The notes: generated from the letters alone by a model not told the origin. A stretch of 8,144 nucleotides of DNA from Mycobacteriaceae bacterium (GCA_019242135.1 JAFAWC010000717.1:1-8144); one strand, 5' to 3'; shown: positions 1 through 8,144, counted from the stretch's first letter. Translations and numbers: made by a program.

Positions 1-204
1 CTGGCCCCGCCGATCCGACCATCCGGTCCACACGTCGACCACCGGCCGGCCGTCGAGATACACCGACAGCGCACCGCCGCCGTACCGGCGCCCGGGAAAG
101 AGTTTGGAGAACAACCGGATCGCGCACGCGAAATGCGCGTCGGCCGCGCCCTGCACGCCGGCGGGCAGGCCGTTGTCGATCAGGTGCAGGTTCGCGCGGG
201 TCAC
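1..204 (-). CDS. lipL: LipL-like esterase / beta-lactamase-family serine hydrolase, N-terminal part (cut by window edge)
   Basis: The minus strand gives 68 codons from a GTG at 204 running off the left edge. The visible protein contains HFACAIRLF, then FPGRRYGGG, then ALSVYLDGRPVVDVWTGW, which matches my memory of the beginning of mycobacterial LipL (Rv1497), a class C beta-lactamase-fold carboxylesterase. The catalytic Ser-x-x-Lys motif and the rest of the protein lie outside the window, so activity cannot be judged here. An in-frame TAA sits two codons before the GTG, so translation cannot start further upstream. No clear Shine-Dalgarno precedes the GTG. It lies 52 bp downstream of meaB on the same strand and could be partly co-transcribed with it, but a promoter-like element is also present in the gap. 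Identification is by motif similarity recalled from the family, not by a search. Confidence 0.8.
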   Translation of the reverse strand, partial: MTRANLHLIDNGLPAGVQGAADAHFACAIRLFSKLFPGRRYGGGALSVYLDGRPVVDVWTGWSDRRGQ

Positions 205-233
205 ATATTAATGATGACCCGTTAGGTGCCCAA
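205..233 (-). promoter_or_regulatory. candidate promoter for the LipL-like gene
   Basis: On the minus strand a TTGGGC at 233-228 and a TAATAT at 210-205 are separated by 17 nt. This is the spacing of a sigma-70/SigA-type promoter, with 3 of 6 matches to TTGACA and 4 of 6 to TATAAT. The region is strikingly AT-rich for this genome. One difficulty is that TAATAT directly abuts the GTG at 204, so a start site 7 nt downstream would fall inside the assigned start codon region. Either this element is not the promoter, or the true start is further into the gene (the next in-frame GTG is at 156), or transcription starts exactly at the GTG from another -10 (CATCAT, 216-211). Confidence 0.35.
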
Positions 234-236
234 ATA

Positions 237-253
237 AACGGAAATTTACCGTT
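237..253. repeat. 17-bp inverted repeat AACGG-n7-CCGTT in the meaB-lipL gap
   Basis: The sequence AACGGAAATTTACCGTT has perfect 5-bp arms (237-241 and 249-253) around an AT-rich centre containing AAATTT. Another CCGTT lies at 219-223, exactly 30 bp before the right arm. The arms are short, the loop is AT-rich and no T-run follows on either strand, so it is a poor intrinsic terminator. Its location just upstream of the candidate lipL promoter would fit an operator, but this is only inference from position and symmetry. Confidence 0.4.
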
Positions 254-256
254 CTG

Positions 257-1284
257 TTAACTGGCTGGCCCCGGATCGCCTCCAGCAGGACGCTCTTCGC
301 GCAAGCGCTCATCGCCTGCCGTGTCGAGCAGCCGCTGCGCGCCCAGCGCCGCGGTCAACTCCCCGTCGCGGACCTGCCGTTCCACCTCCGCGCGAATGTC
401 TTTCACCGCCGGGTGCGAGATCACCCGGTCCAGTACCGATTCGCGCACCATCGACCACATCCAATCGACCTGCTGCTGACGCCGTTTCATCTCGAATTCG
501 CCGGCATCTGTCAGGACGTCGCGATGACGCAGCACGGTGTCCCACAGTTCCTGCAGCCCCGTGCCTTCAATGGCACTCATGGTCAAAACCGGCGGACGCC
601 ACAAAGTGTCACGCGGGTATATCAACCGCAGCGCCATGGTCAGCTCACGCGCCGCCGACTTCGCCTCCACGGCGTGCTCTCCGTCGGCCTTGTTCACCAC
701 CACGACGTCGGCGAGTTCCAGGACACCTTTCTTGATGCCCTGCAACTGATCTCCGGTCCGGGCGAGGGTGAGGAACACGAAGCAGTCCACCATGTTGGCC
801 ACCGCCACCTCGGACTGCCCGACGCCGACGGTCTCCACCAGGATCACGTCGAATCCTGCGGCCTCCAGCAAGACGATGGTCTCGCGGGTCGCCTTCGTGA
901 CGCCGCCCAGCGTCCCCGAGGTCGGCGACGGCCGAACGTAGGCGTCGGGATGCACCGCCAGCCGGGCCATTCGAGTCTTGTCACCAAGGATCGAGCCGCC
1001 GGTGCGTGTCGAGGACGGGTCGACCGCGAGCACTGCGACACGGTGGCCCTGTTCGGTCAGCACCGTGCCCAGGGCCTCGATGGCCGTCGACTTGCCGACG
1101 CCGGGAACCCCGGTGATGCCCACGTGCAACGCCTGTCCGGCGTGCGGCAGCAACCGCAACAGCAACTCCTGGGCCTGCGCCCGGCGATCGGGCCGCGTCG
1201 ACTCGACCAGCGTGATGGCACGCGACAGTTCCGTACGGTCACCGCTTCGCACAGCCTCGGCGAGCGGCTCGATGGAACCGGTCA

Positions 1285-1285
<1 letters not shown>
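257..1285 (-). CDS. meaB: MeaB, GTPase chaperone of methylmalonyl-CoA mutase
   Basis: This 342-residue protein is a G3E-family P-loop GTPase of the MeaB/ArgK type. The family binds methylmalonyl-CoA mutase, gates adenosylcobalamin loading and protects the enzyme from inactivation. Visible motifs are Walker A GVPGVGKST (residues 59-67), the metal/switch stretch with D89 and GDK (101-103), ETVGVGQSE (151-159, the catalytic Glu and switch region), and the guanine-specificity motif NKAD (198-201). The C-terminal part from about 260 is helical and charged and fits the dimerisation arm; the last 15 residues are a Gly/Pro-rich tail. Length is normal for the family. The ATG at 1285-1283 overlaps the mutB stop by one base (TGATG). 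No Shine-Dalgarno is evident, which suggests translational coupling to mutB. The stop is TAA at 259-257. Old names such as LAO/AO transport ATPase ArgK for this family are misleading; the mutase operon context makes MeaB the sound call. Confidence 0.96.
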
Positions 1286-3528
<2,243 letters not shown>

Positions 3529-3531
<3 letters not shown>

Positions 3532-3543
3532 CTTCACGCCCCC
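3529..3543 (-). promoter_or_regulatory. mutB ribosome-binding site and start choice
   Basis: On the minus strand the mutA end and mutB start read GGGGGCGTGAAGATG. The G-run at 3543-3539 is 7 nt from the ATG (3531-3529), a usable spacing, and only 1 nt from the upstream in-frame GTG (3537-3535). The mutA stop TGA is 3536-3534. This favours the ATG with reinitiation or coupling across a 2-nt gap. Confidence 0.6.
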
Positions 3544-5390
3544 AATCGACTGAGCAGATTCGACAGCACCGCCACGGCGTCGATGGTCGCCGTCAGGTAG
3601 TCGTCGGGCAGATGCGACGCCTCCACGGCGGCAACGGTTTTCTGCGGACCCGCCAGATAGACCGTGCTGATGCCGGCCCCGTGTGCGGCCTCGACGACGC
3701 CGGCGACTTCTGCGCTGTAGCGTGCATCCGAACCGCAGATGACCGCGATGTCCACCGATCCGGTCTGTGCGACCACCCCGGGAATCGTCGCCGCGTCAAG
3801 CGGTCCGGGATTGACCGCCTCGATACCGCCCGACGCCAACAGGTTTGTGACGAACGTGACTCGCACGTTGTGCTCGGTGAGCGGACCCAGCGGCAGCAAC
3901 AACACCGACGGACGTGTGCCGCAGCGTTGCACATACGCGTCCGAGCGGTCGCGCAGCGCCTCGAAACCGGCCGCGTATCGCTGGATTCCCGTCACGTCGC
4001 CGGTCTGCGTGAGCGGCGGTTCGGCGAGGTTCGGGTACTCGTTCACGCCGGTGACCTTGGTCCGCCGGTGGTCGATGTCGTCGATCCGCTTGTCGCGCAC
4101 CGCCTCGAGCTCTGCGACGATGAAGTCGCGCGCGTCGACGAATCCACCGCGCTCCTCGATCGCCCGGAAGTGCCGCCACGCCGTCTGCGCCAGCACCTCC
4201 GTCAGGTCTTCGACGTACCAAGAACCGCCCGCCGGATCAAGGACTCGACCAACGTTGGACTCCTCCAGCAGCAGCAACTGGGTGTTGCGGGCGATTCGTC
4301 GGGAGAAGCCCCGAGGGACTCCCGGAGCGCCGCCCGGTATGGCTACATCGAAGGGCTCAACCAAAACCGTGTCCGCACCGCCGATTCCGGCGCCGAATGC
4401 AGCGACCGTGGTGCGCAACATGTTCACCCACGGATCTCGTTGGGTCATCATCGCCGTCGAGGTGACCGCGTGCAGGGTGGTCGCTCCGGCACCCGATGCC
4501 CCGGCGACCTCGGCGATGCGAGCCCATAGCTGGTGCGCTGCACGGAATTTCGCGATGGTCAAAAACTGGTCGTCGTCGGCGGCCAAGCGGAAGCTGACCT
4601 GTCGCAGCGCCTGCGCCGCGGTCAGTGCGGGAAGTAGGCGCAAGTAGGCCACACCCGCGGCCATGCTGGCCGCCAGTTCCCAGGCCACGTTCGCGCCGTG
4701 GTTGTGGAACGCGGGACCGTCCACGGTGATCGCCCGCACTCCGCCGCGGTAGCCGCCCGCGCGCGACGCGATCGCGACGACGTCGTCGAGGCTCGGGGCG
4801 GCGCGGTCGCTGAGCACGGCGGTGAGCGGGTCGGCGCCCAGGTCGATTGACAGCATCGAATGCTTGTCCTCATCCACCTGAGCTGCCAGGTCAAGCAGCG
4901 CATCCGACGCGGCCAGGTAATCGGCACCCGCATCGACGACGATCGGTACCAGCTCCAGGAATACGCCGTCGAGCAGCCGACCGAGGTCAGCGGGCGCGAC
5001 GCCGCCCTCTCCCACCCGAAGCACCAGCGCGCTGACACCTTCGGTCAATGCCAGCAGAACTGCGCCGTTGAGGTCGCCGGCGGCCTCGTCCCGGGCTCCG
5101 AACTCCTCGGCGACCTTCCAGCCGGTGTTGACGTCGCGTAGGGCGTCAGCACCGCGAACGAACGGCCACCGGCCCGGCAGGGGGCTTTCGGGGCGGGCGT
5201 CGAGCATGGTGTACAGCGGCCGGATCGCGAAACCTTCGTAGGTCGGCCGGTCCAGCAGCCGTTCCGGTTCGCCGGGTATGTCGACCGGATCCCGACGCGT
5301 GCTCTTGGCCAGCACAGCGGCCACTTGCGAGCGCCAGTGGCGAAGGTCCCCCTCTACCGCGCCGGTGCCGGCGCGGGCTTCTGTTGACAC
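3534..5390 (-). CDS. mutA: MutA, methylmalonyl-CoA mutase small (non-catalytic) subunit
   Basis: The beta subunit of the heterodimeric mutase is 618 residues, the usual actinobacterial length. It shares the barrel architecture of MutB: WPFVRG (75-80), GWKVAEEF (90-97), [13 protein letters not shown] (221-233), [10 protein letters not shown] (267-276), [11 protein letters not shown] (316-326), and [14 protein letters not shown] (365-378), also found in MutB. In the C-terminal domain (about 495-618) the B12 motif is degenerate. Aligning [11 protein letters not shown] by eye with the MutB DxHxxG region puts L504, E506 and V509 where Asp, His and Gly should be, so this subunit should not bind cobalamin, as known for MutA. 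The start is the GTG at 5390-5388; an in-frame TAG four codons upstream rules out a longer frame. The GTG has no good Shine-Dalgarno and a TAGCCT hexamer ends 7 nt before it, suggesting a leaderless mRNA. It is the first gene of the mutA-mutB-meaB operon. Confidence 0.96.
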   Translation of the reverse strand: MSTEARAGTGAVEGDLRHWRSQVAAVLAKSTRRDPVDIPGEPERLLDRPTYEGFAIRPLYTMLDARPESPLPGRWPFVRGADALRDVNTGWKVAEEFGARDEAAGDLNGAVLLALTEGVSALVLRVGEGGVAPADLGRLLDGVFLELVPIVVDAGADYLAASDALLDLAAQVDEDKHSMLSIDLGADPLTAVLSDRAAPSLDDVVAIASRAGGYRGGVRAITVDGPAFHNHGANVAWELAASMAAGVAYLRLLPALTAAQALRQVSFRLAADDDQFLTIAKFRAAHQLWARIAEVAGASGAGATTLHAVTSTAMMTQRDPWVNMLRTTVAAFGAGIGGADTVLVEPFDVAIPGGAPGVPRGFSRRIARNTQLLLLEESNVGRVLDPAGGSWYVEDLTEVLAQTAWRHFRAIEERGGFVDARDFIVAELEAVRDKRIDDIDHRRTKVTGVNEYPNLAEPPLTQTGDVTGIQRYAAGFEALRDRSDAYVQRCGTRPSVLLLPLGPLTEHNVRVTFVTNLLASGGIEAVNPGPLDAATIPGVVAQTGSVDIAVICGSDARYSAEVAGVVEAAHGAGISTVYLAGPQKTVAAVEASHLPDDYLTATIDAVAVLSNLLSRLGA

Positions 5391-5396
5391 GCCATC

Positions 5397-5402
5397 AGGC
5401 TA
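5397..5402 (-). promoter_or_regulatory. candidate -10 element of the mutAB-meaB operon (leaderless start)
   Basis: TAGCCT on the minus strand fits the mycobacterial -10 pattern TANNNT. Six bases (GATGGC) separate it from the mutA GTG at 5390, so transcription starting on the GTG itself would be a leaderless mRNA, common in mycobacteria. I see no convincing -35 hexamer 16-18 nt upstream, which is also usual for such promoters. With only 51 bp before the divergent gene there is no space for a cobalamin riboswitch. Confidence 0.5.
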
Positions 5403-5427
5403 AATGATGTGGAGCGGCCCGACGCCG

Positions 5428-5433
5428 TAGGGT
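5428..5433 (+). promoter_or_regulatory. candidate -10 element of the VTT-protein gene
   Basis: TAGGGT on the plus strand matches TANNNT and ends 8 nt before the GTG start at 5442. A start site about 7-9 nt downstream of the hexamer would fall at or just before the GTG, giving a leaderless or nearly leaderless mRNA. No clear -35 is visible. The element lies 25 bp from the opposing mutA -10, so the two promoters are back to back. The same bases could instead serve as a weak AGGG ribosome-binding site, which would be rather far from the GTG. Confidence 0.4.
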
Positions 5434-5441
5434 AAACAGGC

Positions 5442-6188
5442 GTGATCACAGGCAAAGTGCCCGACGCGCTGCATGGCCTGCGGTTGGCCCTCAGCGCGAC
5501 CGCGCGACAGGTATCGCGCCGGCGCATGGTCGCCACCCTGGTCGGCGTTGTGATCGTGGTCGCAGTCGCCGCCGTGGTGCCGATGCCGACCGCGGTCCAG
5601 CTCCGGGACTGGGCACGGTCCGCGGGACCGTGGTTCCCGCTGGCGTTCCTCGCCGCACACGTGGTCGTCACGGTGTTCCCGTTTCCCCGGACGGCCTTCA
5701 CCCTCGCCGCCGGCTTGCTGTTCGGCGCTGTTCTCGGGGTCGGCTTGGCTGTGCTGGCCAGCACGCTCAGTGCGCTGATCGCACTGTGGTTGGTGCGTGC
5801 TGTCGGGTGGCAGCTCGATCGGCTTGTCAGCCACCCCGCGATCGACGTTGTCGACGCGCGGCTGCGCCGTCGCGGCTGGCCGGTCGTCCTATCGCTGCGG
5901 TTGATCCCGGCCGTTCCGTTCGCGGCGATCAACTACGCCGCCGGCGCGTCCTCCGTACGCGTTGTGCCCTATACCCTCGCGACATTTGTCGGTCTGATCC
6001 CGGGCACCCTGGCGGTGGTGGTGCTCGGCGACGCGCTGACCGGACACGTCAGCCCGCTGCTCGTTGTGGTCTCGCTGTGCACGGCGAGCATCGGCATCGC
6101 CGGGCTGGCGTTCGAGTTGCGCGCGCACCGCCGCCAGCAACGCCGCACGCAAAGCCGCGAACCGGCTGCCGACACGTTGTCGGTCTAG
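5442..6188 (+). CDS. VTT / TVP38-TMEM64 (DedA-like) integral membrane protein
   Basis: This 248-residue protein is a polytopic membrane protein of the VTT (SNARE-associated Golgi/DedA) superfamily, the apparent counterpart of M. tuberculosis Rv1491c. An arginine-rich N-terminus (RQVSRRR, 22-28) precedes the first membrane helix (about 29-47). An amphipathic stretch and a re-entrant-type segment with VFPFPR (78-83) follow, then a glycine-rich helix pair (85-120, AAGLLFGAVLGVGLA). The diagnostic second signature is RLIPAVPFAAINYAAGAS (153-170), and two more helices lie at about 173-196 and 203-223. The tail (227-248) is basic and cytosolic. Relatives act in lipid scrambling, undecaprenyl-phosphate recycling or membrane homeostasis; the substrate here cannot be read from sequence. 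The GTG at 5442 is used, and a second GTG at 5457 is possible. It is the only plus-strand gene, transcribed away from mutA and toward the DoxX-like gene. Confidence 0.88.
   Translation: MITGKVPDALHGLRLALSATARQVSRRRMVATLVGVVIVVAVAAVVPMPTAVQLRDWARSAGPWFPLAFLAAHVVVTVFPFPRTAFTLAAGLLFGAVLGVGLAVLASTLSALIALWLVRAVGWQLDRLVSHPAIDVVDARLRRRGWPVVLSLRLIPAVPFAAINYAAGASSVRVVPYTLATFVGLIPGTLAVVVLGDALTGHVSPLLVVVSLCTASIGIAGLAFELRAHRRQQRRTQSREPAADTLSV
6185..6188. other. shared CTAG: interlocked stop codons of two convergent genes
   Basis: The palindrome CTAG contains the TAG stop of the plus-strand VTT gene (6186-6188) and, read on the other strand, the TAG stop of the DoxX-like gene (6187-6185). The two genes therefore overlap tail to tail by 4 nt, with no room for an intrinsic terminator between them. 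Each transcript must run into the other gene or be ended by Rho or collision. Confidence 0.9.
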
Positions 6189-6541
6189 CGGCTCGGCGCC
6201 CTTGGCCCGCGGGCGGTCATCGTCGCATACGTCACCAGAAAAGCGGCCGCCGGAATCGCGTTCACGATGCGGTCGCGTGCACGGATGTGCGCGCCCACGG
6301 CGAGCACGAAATACACCGTGAGCATGGCCGTGGTCAGTCGCGCCAGACCCGGAAACCGCACCACCGAAAGCAATCCGATCGCCGCGGCCGCCTTGCTGAC
6401 CGGCAGCACCCACCGGACGTCGGGCGGAACACCGAGATCGTCGAGGATCTTCTTGATGATCGGCAGCGGGATCGCGCAGGCCACCGCGTCACCGGCCTGG
6501 AACGCCGCCAACACGAGGTACGTCTTCGACGAGGCGAGCAT
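6185..6541 (-). CDS. DoxX-like small integral membrane protein
   Basis: This is a 118-residue protein with four predicted membrane helices, at about residues 6-25, 44-62, 67-85 and 91-108. The pattern is that of the DoxX_2-type family: a helix 1 region with a phenylalanine/glycine pair (AFQAGDA), a loop ending LGVPP, WVLPVSKAAAAIGLLSVV, then RFPGLARLTTAML and GAHIRARD before the last helix. Family members are mostly uncharacterised; some DoxX relatives work in thiol/redox or quinone-linked membrane complexes, which cannot be inferred here. The preferred start is the ATG at 6541. An in-frame GTG at 6547 overlaps the slipin stop as GTGA but lies only 2 nt from the nearest GGG, whereas the ATG is 8 nt from it. 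It is the last gene of the NfeD-slipin operon, 2 nt after the slipin stop, and ends in the CTAG shared with the VTT gene. Confidence 0.75.
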   Translation of the reverse strand: MLASSKTYLVLAAFQAGDAVACAIPLPIIKKILDDLGVPPDVRWVLPVSKAAAAIGLLSVVRFPGLARLTTAMLTVYFVLAVGAHIRARDRIVNAIPAAAFLVTYATMTARGPRAPSR

Positions 6542-6543
6542 GC

Positions 6544-7692
6544 TCACGACCCGGACGTCAACGACGGCGGGGCGATCGATCCCGGCACCGGCTTTCGGGC
6601 GTCCGCCTCCGCGGCGGCCACCGCCTGTGCGATCGCCGGATCGGTTCTGGTGGTGAACCAGTCGGCCACCTCGGCCGAGTCATCCTCGGGCGCCGCATGC
6701 CGAGAATCGTCGTCCGGTGACGGCTGATACCGGAACACCCCGTCATCGCCGGGCGCGCCGAGCAGCTTGGTGAAGCCCTGCAGCGCCGCACCGAAATCGC
6801 TGGGCACGATCCACACCTTGTTCGCCTCACCCTTGGCCATCAGCGGCAGCGTCTGCAGATACTGATAGGCGAGCATCTCGGGGGTGGGTCGGCCGGCCTT
6901 GATCGCGGCGAACGTCTTCTCGATCGCTTTGGCCTGCCCCTGCGCCTGCAGGTAGGCGGCCGCCCGCTCGCCTTGCGCTCGCAACATCCGCGACTGCCGG
7001 TCGGCCTCGGCCGCCAGGATCGCCGCCTGCTTGGCGCCTTCCGCGGCGAGGATCTGCGACTGCTTCTGGCCCTCGGCCTGCTTGATCGACGACTCGCGCA
7101 CGCCCTCGGCGGTCAGGATCATCGCGCGCTTCTCCCGCTCGGCCTTCATCTGCTTTTCCATCGACTCCTGCACCGATGGCGGCGGGTCGATGCTGCGCAG
7201 CTCGACGCGAGCCACCCGAAGACCCCATCGACCGGTGGCCTCGTCGAGCACGCCGCGCAGCTGGCCGTTGATCTGATCACGCGAGGTGAGTGTCTGCTCC
7301 AACGTCATTCCGCCGACCACGTTGCGCAGGGTGGTGGTGGTGAGCTGTTCGACACCCACGATGTAGTTGCTGATCTGGTACACCGCCGCCTGCGGGCTGG
7401 TGACCTGGAAATACACGACCGTGTCGATGTTGACGGTCAGGTTGTCCTCGGTGATCACCGGCTGCGGAGGGAACGACACCACGCGCTCGCGCAGATCGAC
7501 GCGGGCCCTGATGCGGTCCATGAACGGCAGCAGCAGCGTCAGCTGACCGGAAACGGTCTTACTGTAGCGGCCCAACCTCTCGATCACCGCGGCCTCGGCC
7601 TGCGGGATCAGCGCCACCGATTTCGCGACGATGATGATCGCCACCACCACCAGCACGGCCAGAAATACCAGACCGGCGAGGGCACCTCCCAT
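6544..7692 (-). CDS. SPFH/band-7 slipin (stomatin-like) membrane protein
   Basis: This 382-residue protein matches the stomatin/slipin family and the M. tuberculosis Rv1488 product as I remember it. Members form large membrane-anchored rings that organise lipids and proteins or control proteases. One N-terminal membrane segment (about 4-23) is followed by the SPFH domain (about 24-190), with IPQAEAAVIERLGRY, LLLPFMDRIRARVDLRE, VVSFPPQPVITEDN, VDTVVYFQV-type strands, and LRNVVGGMTLEQTLTSRD. A long coiled coil (about 176-262) contains six 11-residue AEG-type repeats. The segment RPTPEMLAYQYLQTLP and an acidic disordered tail (from about 322) close the protein. The start is the ATG at 7692, with AAGGAAGG 7 nt upstream. 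An open frame to 7788 would add 32 residues overlapping the NfeD gene but without a good ribosome-binding site. It lies 40 bp after NfeD and 2 nt before the DoxX-like start. Confidence 0.93.
   Translation of the reverse strand: MGGALAGLVFLAVLVVVAIIIVAKSVALIPQAEAAVIERLGRYSKTVSGQLTLLLPFMDRIRARVDLRERVVSFPPQPVITEDNLTVNIDTVVYFQVTSPQAAVYQISNYIVGVEQLTTTTLRNVVGGMTLEQTLTSRDQINGQLRGVLDEATGRWGLRVARVELRSIDPPPSVQESMEKQMKAEREKRAMILTAEGVRESSIKQAEGQKQSQILAAEGAKQAAILAAEADRQSRMLRAQGERAAAYLQAQGQAKAIEKTFAAIKAGRPTPEMLAYQYLQTLPLMAKGEANKVWIVPSDFGAALQGFTKLLGAPGDDGVFRYQPSPDDDSRHAAPEDDSAEVADWFTTRTDPAIAQAVAAAEADARKPVPGSIAPPSLTSGS
6916..7113 (-). repeat. six contiguous 33-bp / 11-residue repeats in the slipin coiled coil
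   Basis: Residues 194-259 of the slipin divide exactly into six units of 11: TAEGVRESSIK, QAEGQKQSQIL, AAEGAKQAAIL, AAEADRQSRML, RAQGERAAAYL and QAQGQAKAIEK. Each has Ala at unit position 2, Glu or Gln (Glu in four) at position 3, Gly at position 4 (Ala in unit four), and mostly Ile or Leu at positions 10-11. An unbroken hendecad rhythm predicts a right-handed or nearly straight coiled coil. At DNA level the unit is 33 bp, degenerate but still recognisable through recurring GCCGAGG. Confidence 0.85.
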
Positions 7693-7699
7693 GACGGTT

Positions 7700-7728
7700 C
7701 CTTCCTTTTTCGTCCAGCTTCGTCCGGC
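7700..7728 (-). promoter_or_regulatory. slipin ribosome-binding site with adjacent 10-bp tandem repeat
   Basis: In the NfeD-slipin gap, the minus strand carries AAGGAAGG (7707-7700), a strong purine-rich ribosome-binding site 7 nt before the slipin ATG. Immediately upstream are two tandem 10-mers, GCCGGACGAA and GCTGGACGAA (7728-7719 and 7718-7709), differing by one base. The ribosome-binding site decides the slipin start. The tandem repeat has no evident function. Confidence 0.7.
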
Positions 7729-7732
7729 GTGT

Positions 7733-8144
7733 TCAGACGATCTTGGATACGACTGCGGTCGCTCCGTCGATGTGCACGACGGTGACATGGTCCCCGGGTG
7801 CGAAGATGTCGTTTTCGTTGAGCGGCCTCGCCGTCCACACCTGGCCGTCCAGCTTCACCTGGCCTTGGTGGCGCGCCACCTCGTCGAGCACCAGAGCGCT
7901 CTTGCCTTCCAGTTCCCTCATCGGCTCGGGCAGGCCCTTGCCCGCGGTCAATCGCCTGCGCAGCATCGGCCGCACGCCGATCAGCAGCAGCACCGACACG
8001 ACCAGGAACACCAGCCCGTCCGCCCACACCGGCAACCCGAACAGCCAGTCGGCCCCTGCCGCGGCCAGCGCGCCGCCGCCGAGCATCAGCAAGAACATGT
8101 TGCCCGTCAGCGCCTCCGCGCCCGCCAACGCCAGCGCTGCGATC
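7733..8144 (-). CDS. NfeD-like short membrane protein, N-terminus cut by window edge
   Basis: The minus-strand frame is open from the right edge to TGA at 7735-7733, giving about 136 visible residues. Comparison with M. tuberculosis Rv1487 from memory (144 aa) suggests only about ten N-terminal residues are missing. The TTG at 8128 is therefore not the true start: the upstream in-frame residues (IAALA) continue the first membrane helix. Visible parts are the end of helix 1 with ALAGAEALTG, helix 2 around MFLLMLGGGALAAAGADWL, helix 3 around WADGLVFLVVSVLLLIGV, a basic linker RPMLRRRL, and a C-terminal OB-fold. The OB-fold has LEGKSALVLDEV, GQVKLDGQVWTARPL and GDHVTVVHIDGATAVV. The ClpP-class protease domain of long NfeD proteins is absent, so this is the short form, which typically pairs with a slipin. 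It is the first gene of its operon visible here; the promoter is outside the window. Confidence 0.9.
   Translation of the reverse strand, partial: IAALALAGAEALTGNMFLLMLGGGALAAAGADWLFGLPVWADGLVFLVVSVLLLIGVRPMLRRRLTAGKGLPEPMRELEGKSALVLDEVARHQGQVKLDGQVWTARPLNENDIFAPGDHVTVVHIDGATAVVSKIV

Noticed and set aside
237..256. intrinsic terminator after meaB
   Set aside because: Arms are only 5 bp, the loop is AT-rich and no T-run follows in the meaB transcript direction.
3612..4647. two overlapping plus-strand open frames of about 300 codons each
   Set aside because: Both are antisense to mutA, in competing frames, with low-complexity composition.
5354..6413. minus-strand open frames opposite the VTT gene (5354-5932, 5400-5834, 5889-6413)
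   Set aside because: They are antisense to a protein with clear membrane helices and VTT signatures, and none resembles a family.
5630..6727. 365-codon plus-strand open frame spanning the VTT, DoxX-like and slipin genes
   Set aside because: It crosses three better-supported genes on two strands and is Arg/His-rich with no membrane or domain pattern.
6973..7785. 270-codon plus-strand open frame
   Set aside because: Antisense shadow of the slipin gene; Leu/Arg/His repeats mirror the coiled-coil codons.
7693..7788. upstream extension of the slipin to 7788
   Set aside because: It would overlap NfeD, adds a Ser/Arg-rich stretch before the membrane segment, and lacks the strong ribosome-binding site that serves the ATG at 7692.
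7608..8027. 139-codon minus-strand frame overlapping NfeD and the slipin start
   Set aside because: A different frame of the same strand; the NfeD OB-fold frame and the slipin frame explain the region.
8126..8128. TTG at 8128 as the NfeD start
   Set aside because: The frame stays open to the edge and its upstream residues continue the first membrane helix as in the family, so the true start lies outside the window.

Overview
The window is a stretch of high-GC actinobacterial chromosome, almost certainly from a Mycobacterium/Mycolicibacterium relative. The evidence is the strong codon bias, frequent GTG starts, and proteins that match, from memory, the M. tuberculosis Rv1487-Rv1497 neighbourhood (NfeD, slipin, VTT protein, MutA, MutB, MeaB, LipL) in conserved order. 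It reads as chromosomal core rather than a mobile or defence island: I see no tRNA, rRNA, insertion sequence, CRISPR array or phage gene. Coding density is very high and no gene-free stretch exceeds about 55 bases.

Layout from left to right. Bases 1-204 (minus strand) hold the N-terminal part of a LipL-type beta-lactamase-family esterase, cut by the window edge. Bases 205-256 are a short AT-rich spacer with a promoter-like element and an inverted repeat. Bases 257-5390 (minus strand) are a tight operon transcribed mutA, then mutB, then meaB: the two subunits of adenosylcobalamin-dependent methylmalonyl-CoA mutase and its G-protein chaperone. Junctions are 2 nt (or a 4-nt overlap if a GTG start is used) and a 1-nt TGATG overlap. 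Bases 5391-5441 are a 51-bp divergent promoter region. Bases 5442-6188 (plus strand) encode a VTT/DedA-type membrane protein. It ends in the same CTAG tetranucleotide as the next gene, which comes from the opposite direction. Bases 6185-8144 (minus strand) are a second operon, transcribed NfeD-like protein (cut by the right edge), SPFH/slipin protein, DoxX-like small membrane protein.

Functionally, the first operon makes the last step of the methylmalonyl pathway, (R)-methylmalonyl-CoA to succinyl-CoA, used for propionyl-CoA from odd-chain fatty acids, cholesterol and branched amino acids, or in reverse to supply methylmalonyl units for lipids. MeaB protects and loads the mutase. The second operon is a membrane-organisation module: slipin plus its usual short NfeD partner, with a third small membrane protein translationally linked to the slipin.

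I did not find a convincing undescribed system. The points worth a second look are six contiguous 11-residue repeats in the slipin coiled coil, back-to-back promoters that look leaderless, the NfeD-slipin-DoxX trio, the absence of the mazEF4 pair that I recall between mutB and meaB in M. tuberculosis, and an unclear lipL start next to a 17-bp inverted repeat.
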